From NCBI GenBank assembly GCA_963710715.1, contig CAVQBL010000016.1, forward strand, positions 124,001 through 188,000: a stretch of DNA of 64,000 nucleotides, given 5' to 3'. This DNA is from CAVQBL01 sp963710715. GTDB taxonomy: Bacteria; Pseudomonadota; Gammaproteobacteria; DSM-16500. A program made the translations under genes and the position numbers. Below the pieces are notes generated by a model. That model had not been told where the DNA came from. It saw only the letters and a program-made list of their open reading frames with translations, and did not search any database. Numbering within the stretch: position 1 is the stretch's first letter; the number at the start of each line of letters is the position of its first letter. This document shows, piece after piece, positions 29,139 through 38,134 of the stretch.

Positions 29139-30524
29139 ATGACTCTGAGTGTTGTCATCCTCGCAGCCGGCCAAGGCAAACGCATGCATTCGCAAAAACC
29201 GAAAGTATTGCACCATTTGGCAGGAAAACCACTGCTTGAGCACGTTGTTGAAACTGCAATGCAATTACACCCTGCGCAACCGCCTATTGTAATTTATGGC
29301 CATGGCAAAGAAACTGTGCGTCAAACACTCGCGCATTTGAATGTCACTTGGATTGAACAAACAGAGCAACTCGGCACCGGTCATGCCTTGCAACAAGCAC
29401 TGCCACAACTTCCCAAAAATCATCGCGTGCTCGTGTTATGCGGTGATGTTCCTTTGATTACTGCTGAAGCATTAAAAAAATTTATAAACCATACACCGAC
29501 TGATGACATTGGCATGATCACAGCAGAATTTCCGGATCCGACAGGATTAGGTCGCATCTTACGTGATGCAAAAAATAATATTATTGGTATTGTAGAAGAA
29601 AAAGATGCGAATCAAACGCAGCGCGCACTGAAAGAAATTAATGCTGGAATTTATCTTATTCCTGTAAATTATTTACAAAAATGGCTGCCCAATTTAAAAA
29701 ATCATAATACACAAAAAGAATATTATCTGACTGATATCATTTCACTTGCAACACAAGAAAAAATTGCTATCTATGGCATGCCTCTTTCTCCTTACGAAGA
29801 AGTTTTAGGTATTAATGATTGCATGCAACTCGCAACCGCAGAACGTTTTTATCAACGCCGTTATGCAGAAAATTTAATGCGTCGTGGCATCACTTTATAT
29901 GATCCTAATCGCTTTGATGTGCGTGGAGAATTAACGATTGGGCGAGATGTTGTCATTGATATCAATGTGATTATCGAGGGTAACGTTAAAATTGGCAATC
30001 ATTGCATGATTGGACCCAATACAATATTACGCAACACCACACTTTCCGATCACGTAGAAATTAAAGCTAATTGCGTCATTGACGGTGCGGAAATTGCTGA
30101 AGAATGCATCATTGGTCCATTTGCTCGCATTCGTCCCGGCACTATTATCGCTGCGCGTGCGCAAATTGGTAATTTTGCTGAAATAAAAAATAGTGTGATT
30201 GGTGCGGGAACTAAAAGTCATCATGTCAGCTACATTGGTGACAGTGAAATAGGAAAACACGTTAACATTGGCGCGGGAACTATTACCTGCAATTACGATG
30301 GGACGAATAAACATCGCACTGTGATTGGTGATAATGCTTTTGTGGGTTCGAATTCTACTCTGGTAGCGCCTTTGAGTATTGGAGAAAAAGCTTATATTGG
30401 TGCGGGCTCAACGATTACACGTAATGCTCCACAAGGTCAATTAACTGTCGGTCGCGCAAAACAACGTAGTATTGAAAATTGGACGGGGCCAGGAAAAAAG
30501 ACAAAAGAAACAAAAGAAACTTAG
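29139..30524 (+). CDS. glmU: Bifunctional UDP-GlcNAc pyrophosphorylase / GlcN-1-P acetyltransferase
   Basis: 461 residues, full length. The N-terminal uridyltransferase motif VVILAAGQGKRMHSQKPKVL is followed by LCGDVPL. The C-terminal left-handed beta-helix has hexapeptide repeats (IGRDVVIDINVIIEGNVKIG; IGAGTITCNYDGTNKHRTVI), with the acetyltransferase residues in RPGTIIAARAQIGNFAEIK. It makes UDP-GlcNAc for peptidoglycan and LPS. glmS follows on the same strand after an R1 repeat. Confidence 0.97.
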   Translation: MTLSVVILAAGQGKRMHSQKPKVLHHLAGKPLLEHVVETAMQLHPAQPPIVIYGHGKETVRQTLAHLNVTWIEQTEQLGTGHALQQALPQLPKNHRVLVLCGDVPLITAEALKKFINHTPTDDIGMITAEFPDPTGLGRILRDAKNNIIGIVEEKDANQTQRALKEINAGIYLIPVNYLQKWLPNLKNHNTQKEYYLTDIISLATQEKIAIYGMPLSPYEEVLGINDCMQLATAERFYQRRYAENLMRRGITLYDPNRFDVRGELTIGRDVVIDINVIIEGNVKIGNHCMIGPNTILRNTTLSDHVEIKANCVIDGAEIAEECIIGPFARIRPGTIIAARAQIGNFAEIKNSVIGAGTKSHHVSYIGDSEIGKHVNIGAGTITCNYDGTNKHRTVIGDNAFVGSNSTLVAPLSIGEKAYIGAGSTITRNAPQGQLTVGRAKQRSIENWTGPGKKTKETKET

Positions 30525-30634
30525 TCATTGCGAGCCTCTCGCGTGCTTTCCGCGTGGGGCGTGGCAATCCAGGCGGCACAGAAATGCTCCCCTGGATTGC
30601 TTCGTCGCGAAGAGCACGCGCCTCGCAATGACGA
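30523..30634. repeat. R1 palindromic repeat between glmU and glmS
   Basis: Arms AGTCATTGCGAGCCTCTCGC and GCGCCTCGCAATGACG, with GGCGTGGCAATCCAG and CTGGATTGCTTCG. The left arm starts inside the glmU stop codon (TAG), so the insertion defines the end of glmU. Confidence 0.87.
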
Positions 30635-30652
30635 TAAAATAGGAGAATAATT

Positions 30653-32485
30653 ATGTGCGGAATTGTAGGTGCTGTTTCTGAACGCAATATTGAAAAAATA
30701 TTAATTGAAGGTTTAAAACGTCTAGAATATCGTGGCTATGACTCCGCTGGCTTAGTTGTCATTACTGCAAATCAACAATTACAACGCTTGCGTGCACAAG
30801 GCAAAGTAAATGAGTTAGAAAATTCCCTGCAACAGTCCACACTGCACGGAAACGCTGGCATTGCACACACGCGTTGGGCAACACACGGAGCGCCCTCAGA
30901 AGAAAATGCGCATCCGCTTTTTTCACATAATGAAATTGCATTAGTACATAATGGTATTATCGAAAACCATGAACAGTTACGAAAATTTTTGCTCGATAAC
31001 GGTTATAAATTCACATCCGAAACCGATTCTGAAACTGTCGTGCATCTCTTGCATTACCATTATCAAGAAAGCAATGATTTATTAAAAGCCACACAAAAAA
31101 CCGTAGCCAAATTAGAAGGCGCATATGCTCTCGGAATTATTTCTGCAAGACATCCTGAACGCATTATAGCTGTACGCAAAGGCTGTCCTTTGGTTATTGG
31201 CAAAGGGATAGATGAAAACTTTTTTGCTTCCGATCCTTTAGCCTTAATGCCCGTCACTAAACAATTTATTTATTTAGAAGATGGTGATATCGCCGACATC
31301 ACTCGACCTCAAATGGAAATCTATTCACTCAATGGCAAACGTGTCGACCGCAAGTTACATAATTTAGAATTAACATTTGATGTCACTGAACGCGGCGAAC
31401 ACCGTCACTACATGAGCAAAGAAATCTTTGAACAACCGCAAGCGATTGCAGCTAATTTAGCTGGACGATTAGGTAAAAATACCGTTTTAGACACGGCATT
31501 TGGATCCAATGCAAAAGACATCTTCAAAAAAGTGCAGCACATACAACTCATTGCCTGTGGCACAAGTTATCATGCTGCCATGGTTGCGCGTTACTGGTTA
31601 GAATCTTTAGCAGGAATTCCTTGCGCCGTAGAAGTAGCAAGTGAATTTCGCTATCGTAAAACCGTCGTACAACCCAATTGTTTATTTGTATGTTTATCGC
31701 AATCCGGTGAAACAGCAGATACTTTAGCAGCCTTACGCGTTGCTAAAAAAATGGGTTTTTTAAGTACGCTGGCTATTTGCAACGTTCCTGAAAGCTCCAT
31801 CGTACGCGAAGCGGATTTTCATTTTATGACTCGCGCCGGAGTTGAAATTGGTGTCGCTGCTACAAAAACATTTACGGCTCAGCTTACCGCACTCTTGATG
31901 TTAACCATTGTATTGGGAAGACAACACCAGTTAAGTCCAGTAACAGAAAAACATTTAGTGACACAATTAGAGCATTTGCCAAAATTAGTTGAAAAAACAC
32001 TGAAATTAAATCCCCTCATCGCGCGCATGGCAGAAAATTTTGTTGATAAAGAACATACTTTATTTCTAGGTCGCGGCGCATTATACCCAGTCGCATTAGA
32101 AGGCGCTCTTAAACTCAAAGAAATTTCTTATATTCATGCAGAAGCGTATCCTGCGGGAGAACTGAAACACGGCCCACTTGCACTGGTTGATAAAAACATG
32201 CCTGTGGTTGCTGTTGTCCCCAATGATGAATTATTAGAAAAATTAAAATCTAATTTGCAAGAAGTACGCGCGCGTGGGGGTGAATTATTTATTTTTACTG
32301 ATAACAAAGCAATGAGTGAACACGCAGCGAATATTCACATTATCGAAATGCCAAATGTGGACCCTGTTCTTGCACCTATTGTTTACACAATTCCACTGCA
32401 ATTATTGGCATACCATGTGGCTGTGTTGAAAGGAACGGATATTGATCAGCCAAGAAATTTAGCGAAGTCGGTTACAGTAGAGTAG
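30653..32485 (+). CDS. glmS: Glucosamine-6-phosphate synthase (isomerizing)
   Basis: 610 residues. Catalytic Cys2 (MCGIVGAV), glutaminase motifs THTRWATHG-type (IAHTRWATHG) and HNGIIENH, then two SIS sugar isomerase domains (CGTSYHAAM, SQSGETADT, GRGALYPVALEGALKLKEIS) and the C-terminal DQPRNLAKSVTVE. It makes glucosamine-6-phosphate from fructose-6-phosphate and Gln, the first step toward the GlmU substrate. TAGGAG lies 9 bases before ATG. No glmS ribozyme is seen in the leader, as expected for this group. Confidence 0.98.
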   Translation: MCGIVGAVSERNIEKILIEGLKRLEYRGYDSAGLVVITANQQLQRLRAQGKVNELENSLQQSTLHGNAGIAHTRWATHGAPSEENAHPLFSHNEIALVHNGIIENHEQLRKFLLDNGYKFTSETDSETVVHLLHYHYQESNDLLKATQKTVAKLEGAYALGIISARHPERIIAVRKGCPLVIGKGIDENFFASDPLALMPVTKQFIYLEDGDIADITRPQMEIYSLNGKRVDRKLHNLELTFDVTERGEHRHYMSKEIFEQPQAIAANLAGRLGKNTVLDTAFGSNAKDIFKKVQHIQLIACGTSYHAAMVARYWLESLAGIPCAVEVASEFRYRKTVVQPNCLFVCLSQSGETADTLAALRVAKKMGFLSTLAICNVPESSIVREADFHFMTRAGVEIGVAATKTFTAQLTALLMLTIVLGRQHQLSPVTEKHLVTQLEHLPKLVEKTLKLNPLIARMAENFVDKEHTLFLGRGALYPVALEGALKLKEISYIHAEAYPAGELKHGPLALVDKNMPVVAVVPNDELLEKLKSNLQEVRARGGELFIFTDNKAMSEHAANIHIIEMPNVDPVLAPIVYTIPLQLLAYHVAVLKGTDIDQPRNLAKSVTVE

Positions 32486-32613
32486 GGGCGCGCCTGTGTG
32501 TGCGCCCTACCTCAGAATTGGGTGGGCAAAGGCCGTCCCGTAATGCTTTTATACGGGATCAGGCCGTGCCCACCAAATAAAAGGTGGACACGCTAACGCT
32601 TTGTCCACCCTAC
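32486..32613. repeat. R3 palindromic repeat cluster after glmS
   Basis: Starts with GGGGCGCGCC/GTGCGCCCTAC. Then GGGTGGGCAAAGGCCG and GGCCGTGCCCACC form an inverted pair around a small hairpin module at 32536-32561 (TCCCGTAATGC...TACGGGATCA). AGGTGGACACGC and GCTTTGTCCACCCTAC form a second pair. The same module sits inside an R1 copy at 37056-37081. It may serve as the end of the glmS transcript. Confidence 0.75.
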
Positions 32614-32616
32614 AGT

Positions 32617-32994
32617 CTATTTCTTAGTATCTTCGTATATTTTTTTATCTTTATCAACTTTTAAATACCCACTCTTAAAGCAAGCCGTAGGAGTAAATTG
32701 TACAAAGAACACATCGCTTCTTTCTTCTGTATAAAATATTCTGAAATACCTTGCAGATTCATTCGCAAAATATTCTTTAGATTTACCTTTGACATATTTA
32801 AATATGTCAGAGCTTTTAAGATTTAATTCATCACCGATTAAGAGTTCGAAATGTCCAGGTTGACTAAGGATTTTTTCAGCTGCTATATAATCTAGTTTTC
32901 TTTCATAACCTAGTTCTTTCTTAACATCACATTTATTTTTTTTCACAACATCACAATATATTTCCTGTATAATATTTTCTCTGCGCTTTTTCAT
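32617..32994 (-). CDS. Hypothetical protein, 125 aa
   Basis: Starts MKKRRENIIQEIYCDVV. Charged, no membrane segment or signal peptide. The middle reads FELLIGDELNLKSSDIFKYV, the C-terminal half RYFRIFYTEERSDVFFVQFT, which looks like a small alpha/beta domain. I do not recognise a family. It stands alone between two R3 repeat clusters and its stop codon lies 4 bases past one of them. A few bases before the ATG there is no good ribosome binding site. Confidence 0.5.
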   Translation of the reverse strand: MKKRRENIIQEIYCDVVKKNKCDVKKELGYERKLDYIAAEKILSQPGHFELLIGDELNLKSSDIFKYVKGKSKEYFANESARYFRIFYTEERSDVFFVQFTPTACFKSGYLKVDKDKKIYEDTKK

Positions 32995-33089
32995 AATTTA
33001 TTCCCTCATGCGACGATGGCACATTATAATTAGCTGTGGTCAAAAATTCAACTGAACATGTGCAGCTGCCTCATTTTCTGCAGAGAATT

Positions 33090-33208
33090 GTAGGGTGGGC
33101 AAAGCGCAGCGTGCCCACCATTTATAATATTTGGTGGGCACGGCCAAAGCTTGTCCCAGCATGCTTCCAGCTGGGAGGCGTTTGGCGTTTGGCCTTTGCC
33201 CACCCTAC
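33090..33208. repeat. R3 palindromic repeat cluster downstream of pyrD
   Basis: GTAGGGTGGGCAAAGCGCAG and GCGTGCCCACC, then GGTGGGCACGGCCAAAGC, and finally GGCCTTTGCCCACCCTAC form a nested set of inverted repeats. Its centre holds a small hairpin module, TCCCAGCATGC...GCTGGGA (33154-33176), which also occurs in the R1 copy at 10361. Confidence 0.78.
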
Positions 33209-33216
33209 ATGGGGGG

Positions 33217-34209
33217 CTACATGGGGCGCACTAATTCTTTCACCAACCCCGGCCCTCGATAAATAAGTCCCGTATAAACTTGAATTAACTCCGCACCTGC
33301 AGAAAATTTTGCTTGCGCATCTTGTGCAGATAAAATTCCTCCGCAACCAATGATAGGAATTTTATTTTTCAATAATGGATATAATTGTTGAATAATTTTT
33401 GTTGCACGTGAGAATAATGGCTTACCACTTAATCCTCCTACTTCATTTGCATAAGGCAAATTCTCAACACCTTCACGACTAAGCGTCGTATTGGTTGCAA
33501 TCACACCATCAATTTTTTCCGCCAATAAAATCTCAGCAATATTTTGCAATTCATTTTCTGTTAAATCGGGTGCGATTTTTACGACCAAAGGAACATATTT
33601 TTTTTGCAAGCTTTGTGCATTTTTTAATGTCCGCAGCAAAGATTGCAACAACTCTCCATGTTGCAAACTACGTAAGTTTTCTGTATTGGGCGATGAGATA
33701 TTAATTGTTACATAACTTGCATACGATGCTACACGCTGAAATCCATACAGATAATCGCTGAGGGCATGCTCAAGTGGCGTATTTTTATTTTTACCAATAT
33801 TCACTCCTAATATGCCATTGAATCGTGTTCGTTTTAATCGTTCAACGAGATAATCAACCCCTCGATTATTAAATCCTAAACGATTAATAATAGCTTCTTG
33901 CTCCGGCAAGCGAAATAAGCGCGGCTTAGGATTACCGGATTGTGGCTTAGGGGTCACTGTTCCCACTTCGATAAAACCAAATCCTAGCGTGGCTAACGCA
34001 TCAATATATTCACCATTTTTATCCAGTCCTGCTGCTAATCCAACAGGATTTGGAAAATGTAATCCCATCACTTTGCATGGCAAAGAAGGAACTGTTGGAA
34101 AAAATCGTGTCACACCCAAGGCGTGAGCAAAACGCAATGTTTTTAAAGTAATTGCGTGTGCTGTTTCGGGATCCATTTGAAAGAGTATTTTTTTGATAAG
34201 AGAGTACAT
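33217..34209 (-). CDS. pyrD: Dihydroorotate dehydrogenase, quinone-dependent (class 2)
   Basis: 330 residues from ATG 34209. This ATG overlaps the uvrD stop (TAATG), which suggests coupled translation and fixes the start; an earlier in-frame codon lies inside uvrD. N-terminal YSLIKKILFQMDPETAHAI is the membrane-associating helix of class 2 enzymes. VGLAAGLDKNGE, VGTVTPKPQSGNPKPRLFRL, NRLGFNNRG and INISSPNTENLR (catalytic Ser) follow, then GGLSGKPL and IGCGGI for FMN. It oxidises dihydroorotate to orotate in pyrimidine synthesis at the inner membrane. Confidence 0.96.
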   Translation of the reverse strand: MYSLIKKILFQMDPETAHAITLKTLRFAHALGVTRFFPTVPSLPCKVMGLHFPNPVGLAAGLDKNGEYIDALATLGFGFIEVGTVTPKPQSGNPKPRLFRLPEQEAIINRLGFNNRGVDYLVERLKRTRFNGILGVNIGKNKNTPLEHALSDYLYGFQRVASYASYVTINISSPNTENLRSLQHGELLQSLLRTLKNAQSLQKKYVPLVVKIAPDLTENELQNIAEILLAEKIDGVIATNTTLSREGVENLPYANEVGGLSGKPLFSRATKIIQQLYPLLKNKIPIIGCGGILSAQDAQAKFSAGAELIQVYTGLIYRGPGLVKELVRPM

Positions 34210-36407
34210 TATTCCGTCGCCACAAAACTCGCGATCAGCCATTTGGTTCCAGCTTTATCAAACCGCACTTGAATGCGCGCATGCTCACCGCGACCTTCAA
34301 AGTGTAAAACAATACCTTCGCCAAATTGATGGTGAGTAACGCGTTGACCAATGCGGATGGGGTTTTCCGAGTCGCCGTGAATAAAATCTCCCCGCCGCGT
34401 AGAGAGCTTTTCAAAGGAGGCGTTATCTTCTGTCTTTCGTAAAGAAGGGAAAACTTTTGTTTTCATCCGCGCTTCATCTAAAAACTCTGCGGGGATTTCA
34501 CGTAAAAATCGTGAAGGGCGATGATACACTTCTTTTCCGTGCAACCGGCGTGATTCTGCATACGTTAAATATAATTTTTGCATGGCACGTGTCATGCCGA
34601 CATAACATAAGCGTCGCTCTTCTTCTAAGCCTTTAGGATCTTCCATACACATATAATGTGGAAATAATCCTTCTTCCATGCCGCATAAAAATACGACGGG
34701 AAATTCCAAACCTTTTGCTGAGTGCAGTGTCATCAATTGCACTGAATCTTGAAATGCTTCTGCCCGACCATCGCCGGCTTCTAATGCAGAATAAGAAAGA
34801 AATGTAATGAGCGGCGGCATATCTCCTGTTATGTGATCAGCATCAAATTGCCGTGCTGCATTCACGAGCTCTTCTAAGTTTTCTAAACGTGCCAACCCTT
34901 TTTCACCTTTTTCTTTACGGAAATGTTCAATCAAACCGCTATTATGAATGACGTGCTCTGTTTGCTCATACAATGCAAAATTGTGTGTGTCATCCGCCAA
35001 ACTATCAATTAATTTTAAGAAATTTTCTAAGGCATTGCCTGCGCGTGCAGAGAAGACATTTTCTGCTAATAACTTTTTTGCTGCGCGCCACAAGGAAATA
35101 TTATTTTGTTGTGCGCACTCGCGTAATGCTTCTATCGTTTTGTCACCGATACCACGCGTTGGGGTATTCACCACGCGTTCAAAAGCCGCATCATCATCGC
35201 GATTAGCAATTAAACGCAAATAAGCTAACGCATCTTTAATTTCTGCACGTTCAAAAAACCGTAAGCCGCCATAAACACGATAAGGAATACCAAATTGCAT
35301 CAACGCTTCTTCAATCACGCGTGATTGTGCATTCGCTCGATATAAAATTGCAATTTGTCCCAATGGATTACCGGCTCTTTGCCAGTCTTGAATACGATTA
35401 ACCAAAAAGCGTGATTCATCTAAATCGTTAAAGCCCGCATATAATGTTATTAATTCACCTTCTTGTCCTGCCGTCCATAAATTTTTGCCTAAACGTCCTT
35501 CATTATTAGCAATTAATGCGTTCGCGGCTTTTAAAATCGTTCCCGTCGAACGATAATTTTGCTCCAAACGTATCGTAATCGCAGAAGAAAAATCTTTGCA
35601 AAAACGTTGGATATTTTCAACTTTGGCACCACGCCAACCATAAATAGATTGATCATCATCGCCTACAATCATGACATGATTTTCTTTGCCTGCCAGCAAG
35701 CGCACCCATGCGTATTGAATTGCATTGGTATCTTGAAACTCATCCACCAAAACGCAACGAAATCGTTGTTGATACTGCGCTAAAATTTCTGGATGTGACA
35801 CCCAAAGCTTATGTACTTTTAATAACAAATCCGCAAAATCAATCAGTCCTGCGCGTTGACAGGCTTCTTCGTAAGCACGATAAATTTTTATCATGGTGCG
35901 CGTTGCCACATCACCATAATCGGGCAAATGATGTGATTCTAAACCTTCATCTTTTTTACCATTGATAAACCACTGTGCTTGTTTGGGTGGCCAACGATCT
36001 TCATCTAAATTCAACGCTGCGAGTACACGACGAATTAAACGATATTGATCATCTGAATCTAAAATTTGAAAGCCTTCCGGTAACCCAGCATCTTGCCAAT
36101 GCATACGCAGCAATCGATGCGCAAGACTATGAAATGTACCAACCCACATGGCTTTAGCGGATGCTCCTAACAAACTTTCAATACGTGAGCGCATTTCATT
36201 TGCTGCTTTGTTGGTAAATGTCACAGCAAGAATATTGAACGGTGACAAGCCTGCCACTTGAATTAGCCAAGCAACACGATGCACTAACACACGTGTTTTA
36301 CCACTGCCAGCACCTGCCAAGATCAATTGATGGCATAGAGGTGCCGCCACCGCTTCACGCTGGGCATCATTCAAAGAATCGAGTAAGATAGAGTTTGTCA
36401 TATTCAT
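34209..36407 (-). CDS. uvrD: DNA helicase II (UvrD)
   Basis: 732 residues from ATG 36407 (a second in-frame ATG is at 36401). LNDAQREAVAAP Q-motif, Walker A AGAGSGKTR, VDEFQDTNAIQY, GDDDQSIYGWRGA, QNYRST, TLHSAKGLEFPVVFLCGMEE and VGMTRA are the superfamily 1 helicase motifs in order. The C-terminal tail HQFGEGIVLHFEGRGEHARIQVRFD is the conserved UvrD end. It acts in nucleotide excision and mismatch repair. It is coupled to pyrD downstream and divergent from engB. Confidence 0.97.
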   Translation of the reverse strand: MNMTNSILLDSLNDAQREAVAAPLCHQLILAGAGSGKTRVLVHRVAWLIQVAGLSPFNILAVTFTNKAANEMRSRIESLLGASAKAMWVGTFHSLAHRLLRMHWQDAGLPEGFQILDSDDQYRLIRRVLAALNLDEDRWPPKQAQWFINGKKDEGLESHHLPDYGDVATRTMIKIYRAYEEACQRAGLIDFADLLLKVHKLWVSHPEILAQYQQRFRCVLVDEFQDTNAIQYAWVRLLAGKENHVMIVGDDDQSIYGWRGAKVENIQRFCKDFSSAITIRLEQNYRSTGTILKAANALIANNEGRLGKNLWTAGQEGELITLYAGFNDLDESRFLVNRIQDWQRAGNPLGQIAILYRANAQSRVIEEALMQFGIPYRVYGGLRFFERAEIKDALAYLRLIANRDDDAAFERVVNTPTRGIGDKTIEALRECAQQNNISLWRAAKKLLAENVFSARAGNALENFLKLIDSLADDTHNFALYEQTEHVIHNSGLIEHFRKEKGEKGLARLENLEELVNAARQFDADHITGDMPPLITFLSYSALEAGDGRAEAFQDSVQLMTLHSAKGLEFPVVFLCGMEEGLFPHYMCMEDPKGLEEERRLCYVGMTRAMQKLYLTYAESRRLHGKEVYHRPSRFLREIPAEFLDEARMKTKVFPSLRKTEDNASFEKLSTRRGDFIHGDSENPIRIGQRVTHHQFGEGIVLHFEGRGEHARIQVRFDKAGTKWLIASFVATE

Positions 36408-36429
36408 ATTCAAGTATTGTATTTCATTT

Positions 36430-37029
36430 ATGATCCGATCTCATTATCAAAATGCTACTTTTCTTTTAAGTGTGGCAGAGCTCAAGCAGCTGCCACCTGA
36501 TCAAGGAATTGAAGTCGCCATTGTGGGGCGCTCTAATGCTGGTAAGTCTAGCGTTTTAAACCAATTAACACATAATAAAAGCTTAGCGCGTGTAAGCAAA
36601 ACCCCAGGCCGTACTCAGCATATTAATCTTTTTGGCTTAGATGAGAATCGTCGTATAGCAGACTTGCCTGGCTACGGCTATGCCAAAGTAACACTTGAAG
36701 TCAAAATGCATTGGCAAAAAAACTTAGATGCTTATTTGCGCAAGCGTGAATGCTTAAGAGGGTTAATTTTAGTGATGGATATTCGTCATCCCTTAAAAGA
36801 CTTCGATCAAAAATTACTAATTTGGAGTTCTGCTTGCGATTTGCCGGTTCATATTTTGTTAAACAAAGCAGATAAATTAAGCGCAAATGCGGCTAAAAAA
36901 ACTTTGCGTGATGTAGAAGAAGCAGTAACAGTGTATCAAAATCCAATTACGATACAAACGTTTTCTGCGTTGAAAGCAGTGGGAGTGAAAGAGTTGCATG
37001 CTGTGTTGGATACATGGTTTGGTTACTAG
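36430..37029 (+). CDS. engB: Ribosome biogenesis GTPase EngB (YsxC/YihA)
   Basis: 199 residues. G1 GRSNAGKSS, G2 TPGRTQ, G3 DLPGYGYAK, G4 NKADKL, G5 TFSALKAVG. Opening ATFLLSVAELKQLPPD is typical of the family, which binds GTP and takes part in assembly of the large ribosomal subunit. Divergent from uvrD with only 22 bases between the two starts. Confidence 0.96.
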   Translation: MIRSHYQNATFLLSVAELKQLPPDQGIEVAIVGRSNAGKSSVLNQLTHNKSLARVSKTPGRTQHINLFGLDENRRIADLPGYGYAKVTLEVKMHWQKNLDAYLRKRECLRGLILVMDIRHPLKDFDQKLLIWSSACDLPVHILLNKADKLSANAAKKTLRDVEEAVTVYQNPITIQTFSALKAVGVKELHAVLDTWFGY

Positions 37030-37036
37030 CAGCCCC

Positions 37037-37150
37037 CGTCATTGCGAACCATGCATCCCGCAATGCTTTTATACGGGATCAGCATGGTGAAGCAATCCAG
37101 TGCTGACTGGATTGCCACGCCTCACAAAAAGCGTGAGGCTCGCAATGACG
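37037..37150. repeat. R1 palindromic repeat with nested hairpin module
   Basis: Arms CGTCATTGCGAACCATGC and GTGAGGCTCGCAATGACG. The left arm is interrupted at 37056-37081 by a 26-base hairpin module (TCCCGCAATGC...TACGGGATCA) that also lies inside the R3 copy at 32536-32561 with one difference. Confidence 0.85.
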
Positions 37151-37171
37151 ATATTTGTGAATTTGGAACAA

Positions 37172-38134
37172 TTAATCAATCCCAAAACTTAAAACTTCCT
37201 TCACCGACGTCTTCCCCAACGCCAACATCACTAGTCTATCCACCCCCAACGCCACCCCCGCACAATCAGGAATACCATGCAGAAGAGCTGCTAATAAATT
37301 TTCATCGATAGGAACCGCTGGTATCCCATGTTGAGCACGATACGCTAAATCATTTTCAAAGCGTTTACGTTGCTCTCGTACATCTTGCAGTTCATGAAAC
37401 CCATTCGCTAATTCAATTCCTTTAAAATAAACTTCAAAACGCGAAGCCACGGGTGGATCGCCCGCACGTATTTTTGCTAGCGCCGCTTGAGAAACTGGGA
37501 AATCATATAAAAATATGGGTTTATCACGTCCTATATATAGCTCAATGCAATGTGTCAGCAATAAATCCAGCCATAAATTACGATCATTTCCATCCCATTC
37601 TGCAGATAATTGAATACCTTGTTTTTTTGCACACTCCGCTAAAGCAGCCACACTGGCACGATGCGGATCCATGCTAAGAAAATTTTCAAATAATTGTGCG
37701 TAACTGACCCGCTCTGCAGGTGGTGTTTTCAAGACTAAACGTAACAATAAATCCATTTCATCCATCAATGCGTGATGATCAAAGCCAGGGCGATACCATT
37801 CCAACATAGTAAATTCCGGATTATGCAGAGTGCCTACTTCGCCTTGACGAAATGCTTTGCATAATTGATAAATAGCGCCATATCCTGCTGCGAGCAAACG
37901 CTTCATTGCATATTCAGGTGAAGTTTGTAGATAAAATATTTTTTCTTTTTTTGAACCCATTTCTTTAAATAAAGCTGGAATTCCAATGACATGAGGATCT
38001 GTAACTGTTGCCGGTGAAAGCAGCGGCGTTTCAACTTCAAGCACACCACGTTCAGAAAAAAATGCGCGAATCTTTGCAAGAAGATCCGCACGCTGTTGCA
38101 ATGTTTCAAGTGTAGCGTGAGGAAACCAACTCAT
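37172..38134 (-). CDS. epmA: EF-P lysine ligase EpmA (GenX/PoxA)
   Basis: 320 residues, the short class II lysyl-tRNA synthetase paralogue without anticodon domain. FFSERGVLEVETPLLSPATV, FYLQTSPEYAMKRLLAAGYGAIYQLCKAFRQGE and the C-terminal GVALGVDRLVMLALG are the class II motifs. It attaches (R)-beta-lysine to Lys34 of EF-P. Its ATG overlaps the stop codon of the DUF4143 ATPase upstream (ATGA), so it is translated in a unit efp - ATPase - epmA. Confidence 0.95.
   Translation of the reverse strand: MSWFPHATLETLQQRADLLAKIRAFFSERGVLEVETPLLSPATVTDPHVIGIPALFKEMGSKKEKIFYLQTSPEYAMKRLLAAGYGAIYQLCKAFRQGEVGTLHNPEFTMLEWYRPGFDHHALMDEMDLLLRLVLKTPPAERVSYAQLFENFLSMDPHRASVAALAECAKKQGIQLSAEWDGNDRNLWLDLLLTHCIELYIGRDKPIFLYDFPVSQAALAKIRAGDPPVASRFEVYFKGIELANGFHELQDVREQRKRFENDLAYRAQHGIPAVPIDENLLAALLHGIPDCAGVALGVDRLVMLALGKTSVKEVLSFGID

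Noticed and set aside
30640..30653. glmS ribozyme or riboswitch in the glmS leader
   Set aside because: The leader is an R1 repeat followed directly by the ribosome binding site; no ribozyme core is present.
37042..37311. Plus-strand open frame over the R1 repeat and the epmA 3' end
   Set aside because: It is made of repeat sequence and the antisense of epmA.
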